Positions 7,126-15,584 of a DNA stretch of 64,000 nt are shown here, in pieces; position 1 is the first letter of the stretch, and each line of letters opens with the position of its first letter. Origin of the DNA: CAZUYC01 sp964624475. Its GTDB lineage: Bacteria > Myxococcota_A > UBA9160 > SMWR01. Below the pieces are notes generated by a model, which saw only the letters and a program-made list of their open reading frames with translations, was not told where the DNA came from and did no database searches. The DNA is taken from NCBI GenBank assembly GCA_964624475.1, contig CAZUYC010000132.1, positions 28,228-92,227 on the forward strand. The letters run 5' to 3'. A program made the position numbers and the translations under genes.

Positions 7126-8853
7126 ATGAGCGCCCCGGCGGGGGTCGATCGCGGCTGGGTCTTCGGCGCCCTTCCCGACCTCCTGCTCGGCTGCGGGCTG
7201 GGCTACCTGCTCCTCGCCGGTGCTGCGACGCTCCTCGCCGCGGATCCCGCGGCGCTCCTCGCCTGGGCGATCCTCCTCTCCACGCTGACCGGCATGCCGC
7301 ACTACGGCGCGACGCTGCTGCGCGTCTACGAGCGGCGCGCGGATCGCCGCCGCTACGCCTTCTTCGCCGTGTGGGTGACCCTCGCGATCTGGGCCGCCTT
7401 CGTCGCTGGCGTCTACGAGCGCACGATCGGGTCGCTCCTCGTCACGCTCTACCTCACGTGGAGCCCGTGGCACTACACCGGCCAGAACTATGGGCTCGCC
7501 GTCCTCTTCCTCCGGCGGCGCGGCGTCGACCTCGCGCCGGCGAGCCAGCGCTGGGTCCACGCCTCCTTCCTCTTCTCCTATCTCCTGGCCTTCCTCGCGA
7601 TGCACGGCGGGAGCCCGGAGGTGGGCTATGGCTCGGGCCTCCCGGCGGGCGCGCTCGACCACGCCTACCGCTTCGTGAGCCTCGGGATTCCGGTTCCGCT
7701 CGTGACCGTCCTCTTCCCGGCCGTGGGGCTCGCGTACGTGGCCGCGACCCTGGTCGCGGGAGCGCGGCTGCGGCGGGTGGCCGCCGGCCGGGCGCTCGGG
7801 CCCGCCCTCGCGCTGGTGGCCACGCAGGCGGCGTGGTTCGTGATCCCTGCGTCCGCGGCGTTCGCGACCGGCGTCGACCCGCGCCACCGGATCCTCTTCT
7901 TCTTCGCCTGGGTCGCGATCGGCCACCAGGTCCAGTACCTGTGGATCACGACGTGGTACGCCGCGGGGGGGCGGCCGCTCCCGCAGCGCATCGCCTACCT
8001 CGGCAAGACCTTTCTCGCAGGAGCGGGGATCTGGACGCTCCCCGCCCTCGTCTTCTCGCCCGCGCTCCTCGGCAACGTCTCCTACGACCTGGGTCTCTTC
8101 CTGCTGATCAGCGCGGCCGTGAACCTGCATCACTTCGTGCTGGACGGCGCGATCTGGAAGCTCCGCGACGGCCGGGTGGCCCGCATCCTGCTCGGGCGGC
8201 CGGAGCCCGCCGCCGCGGTCGCGCCCGCCGCTCCGGGCGGGGGGCTGGTTCTCGCCGCTTGCGCGCCGTTGCTCGCGATCGCCGTCGCGACGGCCTACGC
8301 CCGCGGCGTGCTCCTGCCGGCGGCGCTCGATCACGGCGACGAGACGACGGTCGGATTCGTCACGCGGGCGCTTGCCTGGGTGGGGCGCGACGAGCCCGGC
8401 TTCCACGAGGCGCGCGCCGCGGATCTCCTCGCGCGCGGAGACCTCGCGGGCGCCGCGTCGGCCTACGAGCGCGCGCTCGCGATCACGCCCACCGCGGGTG
8501 CGTGGGCTGGGCTCGCCGGGCTGCGCGCGCGGCAGGGCGATGCGTACGGGGCGCGCCAGTCCTTCGAGCGCAGCCTCGCCCTCCGACCCACGCCGGATGC
8601 CTGGGTCGGCATCGGGATCCTGCGCGAGCTGGAGGACGACGCAAACGGCGCCCTCGAGGCCTACGAGGCTGCGCTCGCGCTCGACGCGGCCCACGTCGCC
8701 GCGCTCGCGCAATCGGGGCGCTGGTGGCTGGCGCGGCAGAGCCCGGAGCGCGGTCGCGAGCTCCTGGAGCGCGCCGCGGCGCTCGCGCCCGACGACCCAC
8801 GGATCCGCGCCGATCTCGCGCGCTTCGGATCGAGCGGCCCCCGCCAGCACTAG
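7126..8853 (+). CDS. polytopic membrane protein with conserved His motifs and C-terminal TPR repeats
   Basis: I do not recognise a named family. The first ~410 residues hold roughly ten hydrophobic segments. Histidines sit in distinctive motifs at or beside them: MPHYGATLLRVYERR, SPWHYTGQNYG, IGHQVQYLW and VNLHHFVLDGAIWK, a distribution reminiscent of membrane metalloenzymes. Residues ~425-565 form about four tetratricopeptide-like repeats (for example AASAYERALAITPTAGAWAG and ARQSFERSLALRPTPDAW), presumably on one side of the membrane. A good Shine-Dalgarno (AAGGAGA) lies ~10 bases before ATG 7126. It ends the plus-strand run; its stop is 4 nt from the convergent gene at 8858. Confidence 0.8.
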   Translation: MSAPAGVDRGWVFGALPDLLLGCGLGYLLLAGAATLLAADPAALLAWAILLSTLTGMPHYGATLLRVYERRADRRRYAFFAVWVTLAIWAAFVAGVYERTIGSLLVTLYLTWSPWHYTGQNYGLAVLFLRRRGVDLAPASQRWVHASFLFSYLLAFLAMHGGSPEVGYGSGLPAGALDHAYRFVSLGIPVPLVTVLFPAVGLAYVAATLVAGARLRRVAAGRALGPALALVATQAAWFVIPASAAFATGVDPRHRILFFFAWVAIGHQVQYLWITTWYAAGGRPLPQRIAYLGKTFLAGAGIWTLPALVFSPALLGNVSYDLGLFLLISAAVNLHHFVLDGAIWKLRDGRVARILLGRPEPAAAVAPAAPGGGLVLAACAPLLAIAVATAYARGVLLPAALDHGDETTVGFVTRALAWVGRDEPGFHEARAADLLARGDLAGAASAYERALAITPTAGAWAGLAGLRARQGDAYGARQSFERSLALRPTPDAWVGIGILRELEDDANGALEAYEAALALDAAHVAALAQSGRWWLARQSPERGRELLERAAALAPDDPRIRADLARFGSSGPRQH

Positions 8854-8857
8854 CCTC

Positions 8858-10480
8858 CTATTCCGCGTCCGGTGCGGCCGGCAGCGGCTCGCGCGCGACG
8901 GGACGGCGCGCGGGGAGGTCGAAGAGCTCGATGCGCGCGTCGAGGAGCTTCGGGGTCGCCTTGCGCCGCACGAAGAAGACCAGGCCTTCGGCGCTGCGCG
9001 CCTCGAGGTAGAGCGCGCGGAAGTCCGGCCGCGCGTCCAGCCCGCGACTCGATTCGAGGATCAGATCGGGGCGGCGCACGTGGATCACGTACTCCCAGTC
9101 CCATTTGGAGTGGCCGGGGATGAAGCCGTCGACGGCGAGCCGCGCGATGTGCCGGTCGGAGCGCCCGAGCAGGTCGACGCCCGGGCGACCCGAGAAGTAG
9201 GCCGGGATGCCGCCCCAGTGGAAGCCGATCGTCGTCTCGGGGCGGGTCCAGCGGCGCAGGTAGGTCCCGTAGACGAAGTTCTCGAAGTTCTTGGCGTGGT
9301 ACATCGTCGCCACCCAGGGGGCGAGCCATTCGACCCGCGCCACGCTCGGGCTCGCGGCGAGACCGAGCGCCGCGGCGGCCGCGATCGCCGCCGTGGCGCG
9401 CGGACGCGGGCCGAGCCGGCGCGCGAGCGTCCCGAGCGCCGAGAACACGCCGTCGGTGGCGAGGATCAGGAGCGGAGGGAGCGCCGGGACCGAGAACCGG
9501 CTGCCGTGCTCGACGATCCAGTCGCCACCCGTCCAGACGTCGTAGGCGAAGCCCGCCCCGACGACCGCGGCTAGCGCGAGGACACGCGGATCGTCGCGGC
9601 GGCGCACCACGCTGACCGCCGCTGCGGCCAGCGCCGGCGCGAGGCCCGGCAGCCTCCCGAGGAGCTGCTCCAGCCCCGAGCGCAGCACGAGCCCGCGCGG
9701 CGATCCGCTGGCCTTCAGGTAGTAGGTGTTGGGCAGGGGATCGCCGTAGTAGAGCCAGCCGAAACCGAGCAGCGCCGCCCAGACCAGCGCGAGCGGGGCG
9801 AGCGCGAGGAGCAGCCGCCGCACCCGCCGACCGGGACGCAGGAGCGAGGCACCGATCATGGCGAGGGCGAAGACCGTCGCGTCGAGGCGGATCGCGGCGC
9901 CGAGGGCGAGGGCGATCGACAGACGCGCCGGCCGGCGCTCGCCCCCGTTCGCGGCGAGGAGCGCGAGACACGCCAGGAGCCAGGCGCCGACGAAGCCCGT
10001 GTCGGAGCCCTGGAGCGCCCAGATCTGCACGGGCGCGCACGCGAGGCAGGCGAGCGCCGCGGCCGGTGCGGCGAGCGGCTGCTCGGGATGGAGCCGGCTC
10101 GCGATGCGCCAGACGAGCGCGAGCGAGGCGCAGGCGAGGCCGAGCGCCACGAGCTGGAGGAGCAGCGAGACGCGTTCCGCCGCCACGGGCGCGAAGTGCA
10201 AGGCCGCCATCAGCAGCGTGACGCCCGGGTCCGAGAAACCCTGCACGCGCTCGCCACCGGCGTTCCACACGAGGCCGTGCCCCTCGGCGAGGTTGCGCGC
10301 GTAGCGCATCGAGATCATCGCGTCGTCCCACAGGCAGAAGACGGTCTCGCCATCGACGAGGAAGCCCGTGCGCAGGACGTAGATCGCGCCCCAGACGAGC
10401 TGGAGCGCGAGCAGCGCGGGGAGCGTCAGCCGGGGCCGGCCCACGGCAGGAGATCCGCGTCCCTCTGGGTCGAGACTCAT
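8858..10480 (-). CDS. GT-C type (ArnT/GT39-like) integral membrane protein
   Basis: A 540-aa polytopic protein. After the first TM segment comes a periplasmic loop with an acidic pair (CLWDDAMISMRYARNLAEGH), then GLVWNAGGERVQGFSDP. This DDA-x-I-S-x-RYA-x-N-L-A-x-G-x-GLVWN pattern is widespread in GT-C lipid-linked glycosyltransferases of actinobacteria and proteobacteria. Many further TM helices follow and the C-terminal ~170 residues are soluble. The ATG at 10480 overlaps the stop of the MsbA-like gene by 4 bp, so the two are probably co-translated. It likely transfers a sugar from a polyprenyl-phosphate donor at the periplasmic face; the substrate is unknown. Confidence 0.78.
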   Translation of the reverse strand: MSLDPEGRGSPAVGRPRLTLPALLALQLVWGAIYVLRTGFLVDGETVFCLWDDAMISMRYARNLAEGHGLVWNAGGERVQGFSDPGVTLLMAALHFAPVAAERVSLLLQLVALGLACASLALVWRIASRLHPEQPLAAPAAALACLACAPVQIWALQGSDTGFVGAWLLACLALLAANGGERRPARLSIALALGAAIRLDATVFALAMIGASLLRPGRRVRRLLLALAPLALVWAALLGFGWLYYGDPLPNTYYLKASGSPRGLVLRSGLEQLLGRLPGLAPALAAAAVSVVRRRDDPRVLALAAVVGAGFAYDVWTGGDWIVEHGSRFSVPALPPLLILATDGVFSALGTLARRLGPRPRATAAIAAAAALGLAASPSVARVEWLAPWVATMYHAKNFENFVYGTYLRRWTRPETTIGFHWGGIPAYFSGRPGVDLLGRSDRHIARLAVDGFIPGHSKWDWEYVIHVRRPDLILESSRGLDARPDFRALYLEARSAEGLVFFVRRKATPKLLDARIELFDLPARRPVAREPLPAAPDAE

Positions 10481-12285
10481 CCGGCGCTCCGGGCGGCCGC
10501 CGGGTCGGCCGCGATGCCGGCGGCCGACTGGGAGGCAACGAGCTCCCGGTAGGCCCCGCGCGCGCCGGCGAGCTCCGCATGGGTGCCCTGCTGCACGACG
10601 CGCCCGCCCTCGAGCACGACCACGCGGTCGGCGCGGCGGATCGTCGAGAGGCGGTGCGCGATCACGAGCGCGGTGCGCCCGCCCGCGAGGAGACCCAGGG
10701 TCGCCTCCTGCACGTGCCGCTCGCTCTCCGCGTCGAGGGCGCTCGTGGCCTCGTCGAGGATCAGCAGCGAGGGATCCTTGAGCAGGGCGCGCCCGATCGC
10801 GATGCGCTGGCGCTGCCCTCCGGAGAGCCGCGCGCCGCCGGGGCCCACCGGCGTGTCGAGGCCCTCGGGCAGGCGCTCCGCGAACTCGTCCACGTGTGCG
10901 GCGCGAGCGGCCGCCCGCAGCGCGGCGTCGCTCGCGCCGGGCCGTCCGTAGCGCAGGTTCTCGCGGATCGTGGCGTCGAAGACGAAGGCCTCCTGGCCCA
11001 CCACGCCGATCTGGGCGAGGAGCGAGTCGCGCGCGATCCGGCGCAGGTCGACGCCGTCGACCTCGATCGATCCCGAATCGGGGTCGTAGAAGCGGAGCAG
11101 GAGCTCGGCGAGCGTCGTCTTCCCGGCGCCGCTGCGCCCGACGAGCGCCACGACCTCGCCGGCGCGGGCCGCGAAGGAGACCTCGCGCAGTACGGGCTCG
11201 CGCCCGTACGAGAACGAGACGTCGCGGACGGCCACGCCGCGCGCGATCCGCCCGATCCGCACGGCGCCGGGAGGGTCGGGGGGCTCGCCGGCGAGGTCGA
11301 GCACCTCGAGGAAGCGCTCCGCGGCGGGCTCGGCGTCGACGATCCGGACCCAGGCGGCGGCCAGACCCTTGATCGGCCCGTAGCCCTGCTGGGCGACGAA
11401 GGCGAAGGCCACGACGTCGCCGGGCGTGAGCCCGAAGCGGCCGTGCACCACGAGCCAGACGCCGAGCCCGAGCGCCGCGACTGCCGCGAGGCCGCTGGCG
11501 AGCTCGACCACGCCGCGCGCAAGCCCGCGGCTCGCGACGGCGCGCATGGAGCGGCGGAAGAGCCGCTGCGTCTGCCGGCGGTAGGCCTCTTCCTCCTGCG
11601 CCTGCGCGCCGAAGGCCTTGATCACCCGGATCCCGGCGAGGATCTCGAGGAGGCGCTCGGTGACCTCGGCGTACTGCTCCTGGCGCCGGCGCGCGGCGCG
11701 CCGCACCCGGCCGCCGAGCAGGGTCAGGGCCGCGAGGACCGCCGGGCCGAGGCCGGCGCAGACGAGCGCCAGCTGCCACGAGAGCAGCCAAAGCGCCGCG
11801 GCGCAGAGGCCGAGCGCCACCACCCCCTGGAGCAGGTCCTCGAAGAGGAGGCGGAGCGCGGCGTGGGCGGCGTCGACGTCGCCGACCGCCCGGGCCGCCA
11901 CGTCGCCCCGGCGGCGCGAGTGGTGGAAGCGCAGCGGGAGCGCGAGCAGCCGCGCGCAGAAGTCGCGCTTCATCGCCGCGTGCATCCGGCCGAGCGCGGA
12001 CTCCACGGCCCAGACGCGCGCGAAGGACGCGAGCGGGACCAGCAGCACCACCGCGAGCGCGGCGGCCAGGATCTCGGCCAGGCGCTCCGCGGCACCCGCC
12101 GCGAGCGCGCCCTGCCGCAGGACCACGTCGTCGATCAGCGGCTTGGTGAGCAGCGCGCGGGCCGTGCGCCCGGCGCTCGCGAGCAGCGTGAGCGCGAGTG
12201 CCAGCGCGATCCACCCGGCCACGGGCCGCGCGTAGTCGAGCATGCGCCGCCACGGACCGGCGCTCGTGGCGTGGCGCAGCGACAT
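10477..12285 (-). CDS. ABC exporter, MsbA-like lipid flippase (TMD-NBD half transporter)
   Basis: A 602-aa half-transporter with an N-terminal six-helix exporter domain (LLTKPLIDDVVLRQG matches the MsbA-type first coupling region) and a C-terminal nucleotide-binding domain. The NBD is complete: Walker A GRSGAGKTT, Q-loop GVVGQEAFVF, signature LSGGQRQRIAI, Walker B LLILDEATSALDAESE, H-loop ALVIAHRLSTI. The motifs are canonical, so it should work as a homodimer. The lipid A-core export role is inferred from family and from the neighbouring LPS genes; other ABCB-type exporters look alike. The start ATG at 12285 lies 2 nt after the upstream stop. Confidence 0.85.
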   Translation of the reverse strand: MSLRHATSAGPWRRMLDYARPVAGWIALALALTLLASAGRTARALLTKPLIDDVVLRQGALAAGAAERLAEILAAALAVVLLVPLASFARVWAVESALGRMHAAMKRDFCARLLALPLRFHHSRRRGDVAARAVGDVDAAHAALRLLFEDLLQGVVALGLCAAALWLLSWQLALVCAGLGPAVLAALTLLGGRVRRAARRRQEQYAEVTERLLEILAGIRVIKAFGAQAQEEEAYRRQTQRLFRRSMRAVASRGLARGVVELASGLAAVAALGLGVWLVVHGRFGLTPGDVVAFAFVAQQGYGPIKGLAAAWVRIVDAEPAAERFLEVLDLAGEPPDPPGAVRIGRIARGVAVRDVSFSYGREPVLREVSFAARAGEVVALVGRSGAGKTTLAELLLRFYDPDSGSIEVDGVDLRRIARDSLLAQIGVVGQEAFVFDATIRENLRYGRPGASDAALRAAARAAHVDEFAERLPEGLDTPVGPGGARLSGGQRQRIAIGRALLKDPSLLILDEATSALDAESERHVQEATLGLLAGGRTALVIAHRLSTIRRADRVVVLEGGRVVQQGTHAELAGARGAYRELVASQSAAGIAADPAAARSAG

Positions 12286-12287
12286 GC

Positions 12288-13721
12288 CTACGCGAGGTCG
12301 GCGATGATCGCGTCCCCGGTGCGCCAGCCGAGGAGGAGGTCGCCCTCGACGCCGAGCGCGGCCACGCTGGAGCGATCGAGGCAGTAGACGGGCTGGCGCG
12401 ACGCGGCGCGCACCTCGACGTCGCCCGGCCAGCCCGCCCCAGGCGCGGGGTCGGGCAGCGGGTCGTCGGTGTCCCAGCGCGGCTCGGGCGAGCGCCGGCG
12501 CTCGGTCGCCGCGAAGGGCAGGATGCAGGCGGCGCTGGCCGCGATCTCGCGCTCGAGCGCCGCGCGGTCCGGTGCGTCGGCCGGCACCACGGCCGAGACG
12601 ACGAGGTCGGCGACCCGGTCGTCGCCGCTCGCCTGGAAGACGCGCAGCGCGACGAGGTTGGCGCCCTCGAGCGGGGCCTCCGGGTCGGCGATGCGCAGCA
12701 CGCGCGGCGCCATCGCCTCCGGGACCGCGTTCCGGGGAATGCGGAAGTGGAGGGCCAGGCGCCGCCGCCGTTCGGTCGGCGCTCGCAGCAGGTCCAGGAT
12801 CTCCTGCTGGCCGACGACGCGGGCGACGGCCGCGAGAGGAGCGTTCACGACGAGGAGGCGGCCGGCCCAGAGCTCCTCGGAGTCGGGCTGCGCGATGCCG
12901 GGCTGGCCGGCGGCGGCGACGAGCGAGAAGGGGCCGGCGAGCGTGCGGAACTCGCCGTAGAGGGAGAGCACGCGCTGGCGCAGAATCTCGCGCAGCCAGG
13001 GCGCGCCGCGGATCTGGGCGGCCCCCTCGAGCGGGGCGCCGAGCAGGCGCGCGCGCGCCTCGGGCGAGGGCGCCGCGCATCCGAGGCGCGCGAGCGACCG
13101 CGCCTGCGCCTCGAGGACGGCCGCAAGGCGCGGCGGGAGCGCGGCCATCTGCTCGGGAAGGCCGCGCGGACCCGCGGGAGCGGACGCCGGCGCGGGCGGC
13201 GCCAGCGACCTCCGCGGGGGGAGCCCGCGCAGCGCCCCGAGTCCGAGGCGGCGCGCCGAGCGCACGAACGCGGACGCGAGCAGCGCGCGCCGCTCCGCCT
13301 CCGCCGCGGCGGCGAGGGCCTGCGCCAGCGAGCGCGCGAGCTGCGGCTTCGCGAGGCCCCAGGCGACCCACTCGCCCGCGGTGAGCGCAGCATCGCCGAC
13401 GTCGAGACGCGCGTCCGGCAGCACCACCTGGAGCCCGACCGGGTCGACCTGCACCCGGCGCTGGTCGATCAGCGGAACCCGGAGCGCGCGCAGGCACGCG
13501 CCGAGGATGCTCTCGCGCTCGGAGCCCGGGAGGAAGAAGGGCTCGCGCAGCCCGGGGAACCCGCGGGCGGCGGCGTCTTCCTCGAGGACGAGTACGCGCG
13601 CGCCGCGCTGGGCGAGCACCACCGCCGTGACGAGGCCCGGGAGCGCGCCGCCGAGCACCACCGCGTCCCAGCGCCGCGTGCGCGCGTGCTTGCGGCCTCG
13701 GGGGGGCGGCAGCACCACCAT
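12288..13721 (-). CDS. FAD/NAD(P)-binding oxidoreductase (phytoene-desaturase-like fold)
   Basis: A 477-aa protein opening with a dinucleotide-binding fold, WDAVVLGGALPGLVTAVVLA, followed by GARVLVLEEDAAARGFPG. The usual GxGxxG appears as GGALPG, a mild deviation. The rest resembles COG1233-type NAD(P)/FAD oxidoreductases and carries a basic/Ala-rich middle. The specific reaction is not recognisable. It is tightly packed between purM (15 nt upstream) and the MsbA-like exporter (2 nt downstream). A role in lipid or isoprenoid chemistry would be a guess. Confidence 0.65.
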   Translation of the reverse strand: MVVLPPPRGRKHARTRRWDAVVLGGALPGLVTAVVLAQRGARVLVLEEDAAARGFPGLREPFFLPGSERESILGACLRALRVPLIDQRRVQVDPVGLQVVLPDARLDVGDAALTAGEWVAWGLAKPQLARSLAQALAAAAEAERRALLASAFVRSARRLGLGALRGLPPRRSLAPPAPASAPAGPRGLPEQMAALPPRLAAVLEAQARSLARLGCAAPSPEARARLLGAPLEGAAQIRGAPWLREILRQRVLSLYGEFRTLAGPFSLVAAAGQPGIAQPDSEELWAGRLLVVNAPLAAVARVVGQQEILDLLRAPTERRRRLALHFRIPRNAVPEAMAPRVLRIADPEAPLEGANLVALRVFQASGDDRVADLVVSAVVPADAPDRAALEREIAASAACILPFAATERRRSPEPRWDTDDPLPDPAPGAGWPGDVEVRAASRQPVYCLDRSSVAALGVEGDLLLGWRTGDAIIADLA

Positions 13722-13736
13722 CTCGCGACCCCGCTC

Positions 13737-14852
13737 CTAGGATCGACGCCGCGTCAGGGGGCCGAGGAGCAGCGGCGGGTCCTCGGGCGCCTTGGCTTCG
13801 ATCGCGCCCACCTGATAGGACCGCTCGCCGAAGGCCTGGAGGCGCTCCATCACCTCGCTCGCCTCCTCGCGCGGGACGATCAAGAGCATCCCGATCCCGC
13901 AGTTGAAGACGCGCAGCATCTCCTCCTCCGCCACGTCGCCGACGCGCTGGAGCAGCGAGAAGATCGCGGGCCGCGGCCACGCGCTCGGGTCGATCCGGGC
14001 CCGCACGCCCTTCGGGAGCACGCGGGGGACGTTGCCCGGGAATCCGCCGCCCGTGATGTGGACGAGGCCCTTCAGCGTGAAGTCGCGGAGCAGGTTCAGG
14101 ATCGGCTTCACGTAGATGCGCGTCGGCGCGAGCAGCGCGCTCGCGAGCGAGGTGTTGAGCTCCTCGTTCTCGGCGCGCAGGTCGAGCTTGCCGGCCTCGA
14201 CGCCCGCCGTGACGATCTGGCGGACGAGCGAGTAGCCGTTGCTGTGGCAGCCGCTCGACGCGAGGCCGAGGATGGCGTCGCCCTGGCTGATCGAGGAGCC
14301 GTCGATCAGGGCGTCTCGCTCGACCACGCCGACCCCGAAGCCCACGAGCTCCAGCTCGCCGGGCGGGTAGAAGCCGGGCATCGAAGCCGTCTCGCCGCCG
14401 AGGAGCGCGCATCCGGCCCGCCGGCAGCCCTCTGCGATCCCGCGCAGCGCCTGGCGGGCGACCTCGGGATCGAGGCTCCCCATGGCGAGATAGTCGAGGA
14501 AGACGATCGGCTCGGCGCCCTGCACGATCAGGTCGTTCACCACCATCGCGACGCAGTCGATCCCCACCGTGTCGAGGCGTCCGAGCTGTGTCGCGAGCCG
14601 GAGCTTCGTGCCGACACCGTCCGTGCTGGCGACGAAGATCGGGTCCTTGTAGCGGTCGGGAGCCTTGAAGGTCCCCGCGAAGCCCCCGATCGACGAGAGG
14701 ATCTCGGGGCGCAGCGTCGGACGCGCGATCTCCTTGATCTGCTCGACGAACCCCTCGTCGCGGTCGAGGTCGACGCCGCTGGCGGAGTAGCGCGGCGCGG
14801 AGCCCGGCGCGGAGCGCTGCTCGGGAGGGTCCGGGGGGGAGTGCGGCGTCAC
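13737..14852 (-). CDS. purM: phosphoribosylformylglycinamidine cyclo-ligase (AIR synthetase)
   Basis: It closes the imidazole ring of 5-aminoimidazole ribonucleotide in purine synthesis (FGAM + ATP to AIR). Diagnostic motifs are present in order: YSASGVDLDRDEGFVE, FVASTDGVGTKLRLA, the VNDLIVQGAEPIVFLDYLA core, LLGGETASMPGFY, LASSGCHSNGYSL and VHITGGGFPGNVPRVLP. The GTG start at 14852 gives 371 aa, with a Pro-rich ~22-residue extension before the conserved YSASGVD, somewhat longer than the ~345 aa norm. No other purine genes are nearby; it leads the minus-strand run and is divergent from the GT2 gene at 14916. Confidence 0.94.
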   Translation of the reverse strand: MTPHSPPDPPEQRSAPGSAPRYSASGVDLDRDEGFVEQIKEIARPTLRPEILSSIGGFAGTFKAPDRYKDPIFVASTDGVGTKLRLATQLGRLDTVGIDCVAMVVNDLIVQGAEPIVFLDYLAMGSLDPEVARQALRGIAEGCRRAGCALLGGETASMPGFYPPGELELVGFGVGVVERDALIDGSSISQGDAILGLASSGCHSNGYSLVRQIVTAGVEAGKLDLRAENEELNTSLASALLAPTRIYVKPILNLLRDFTLKGLVHITGGGFPGNVPRVLPKGVRARIDPSAWPRPAIFSLLQRVGDVAEEEMLRVFNCGIGMLLIVPREEASEVMERLQAFGERSYQVGAIEAKAPEDPPLLLGPLTRRRS

Positions 14853-14915
14853 GCCGGATGGATAGCAGAACGATCCGGCTCGCTCCGGGGTCGGTGCCAG
14901 CGCTAGCATGCCCCG

Positions 14916-15584
14916 GTGCGTCTCTCCGTGGTGATTCCGGCCCTGAACGAGGCCGGGGTCATCGCGGAGGCCGTCCGCAGCGCCGCCGCGGAGGGTGCCG
15001 AGGTCATCGTCGTGGACGGGGGCAGCGCGGACGGCACGCCCGAGCGCGCCGCCGCGGCGGGTGCCATCGTCGTCCACTCGGCGCCGGGACGCGCGCGTCA
15101 GCTCGGCGTGGGAGCGGGCCAGGCCCGCGGCGAGGGGGTCGTGTTCCTGCACGCGGATACGCGCCTTCCTCCCGCCTGGGGGCGAGGCGTCGCGGAGGCC
15201 CTCGCGGATCCGGGCGCGGCCGGCGGCTGCTTCCGCTTCCGCTTCGATGCGCGCTCCCCGGCGCTCGCGCTCGTCGAGTGGGGCGTGCGCCTGCGGGTGG
15301 CGCTCCTCGGCCTCCCGTACGGGGATCAGGCGCTCTTCGTGCGCCGCTCCGTTCTCGAGCGCATCGGCGGGGTTCCGCAGGTTCCCATCATGGAAGACCT
15401 CGATCTCGTCCGCGCCCTCACGCGCGAGGGGCGCCTGGTGCGGCTGCCACAGGCGATCGAGACCTCGGCGCGCCGCTACCGCGAGCGAGGGACGTTGCGG
15501 ACCGTGCTGCGCAACACCTTCGCGCTCTGCGCCTGGCGGCTCGGCCTCGACCGCGACCGGATCGCCGCCTGGTACCGCCGATGA
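14916..15584 (+). CDS. small family 2 glycosyltransferase (TIGR04283-like)
   Basis: A 222-aa GT2 enzyme with SVVIPALNEAGVI at the N-terminus, VIVVDGGSADGTPE, then the unusual VVFLHADTRLPPAW (HAD in place of the more common DAD/DxD) and LPYGDQALFVRR...PIMEDLDLV. This motif set matches the compact GT2 subfamily often annotated as transferase 2, rSAM/selenodomain-associated. Start is GTG 14916; the stop overlaps the next gene as ATGA. Its close coupling to an ABC exporter pair suggests the exporter carries a glycosylated lipid or polymer, but that is inference. Confidence 0.8.
   Translation: MRLSVVIPALNEAGVIAEAVRSAAAEGAEVIVVDGGSADGTPERAAAAGAIVVHSAPGRARQLGVGAGQARGEGVVFLHADTRLPPAWGRGVAEALADPGAAGGCFRFRFDARSPALALVEWGVRLRVALLGLPYGDQALFVRRSVLERIGGVPQVPIMEDLDLVRALTREGRLVRLPQAIETSARRYRERGTLRTVLRNTFALCAWRLGLDRDRIAAWYRR

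Noticed and set aside
14854..14878. CCGGAT...ATCCGG inverted repeat in the purM/GT2 divergent gap
   Set aside because: Six bases per arm with a 13-nt spacer is easily expected by chance in GC-rich DNA.
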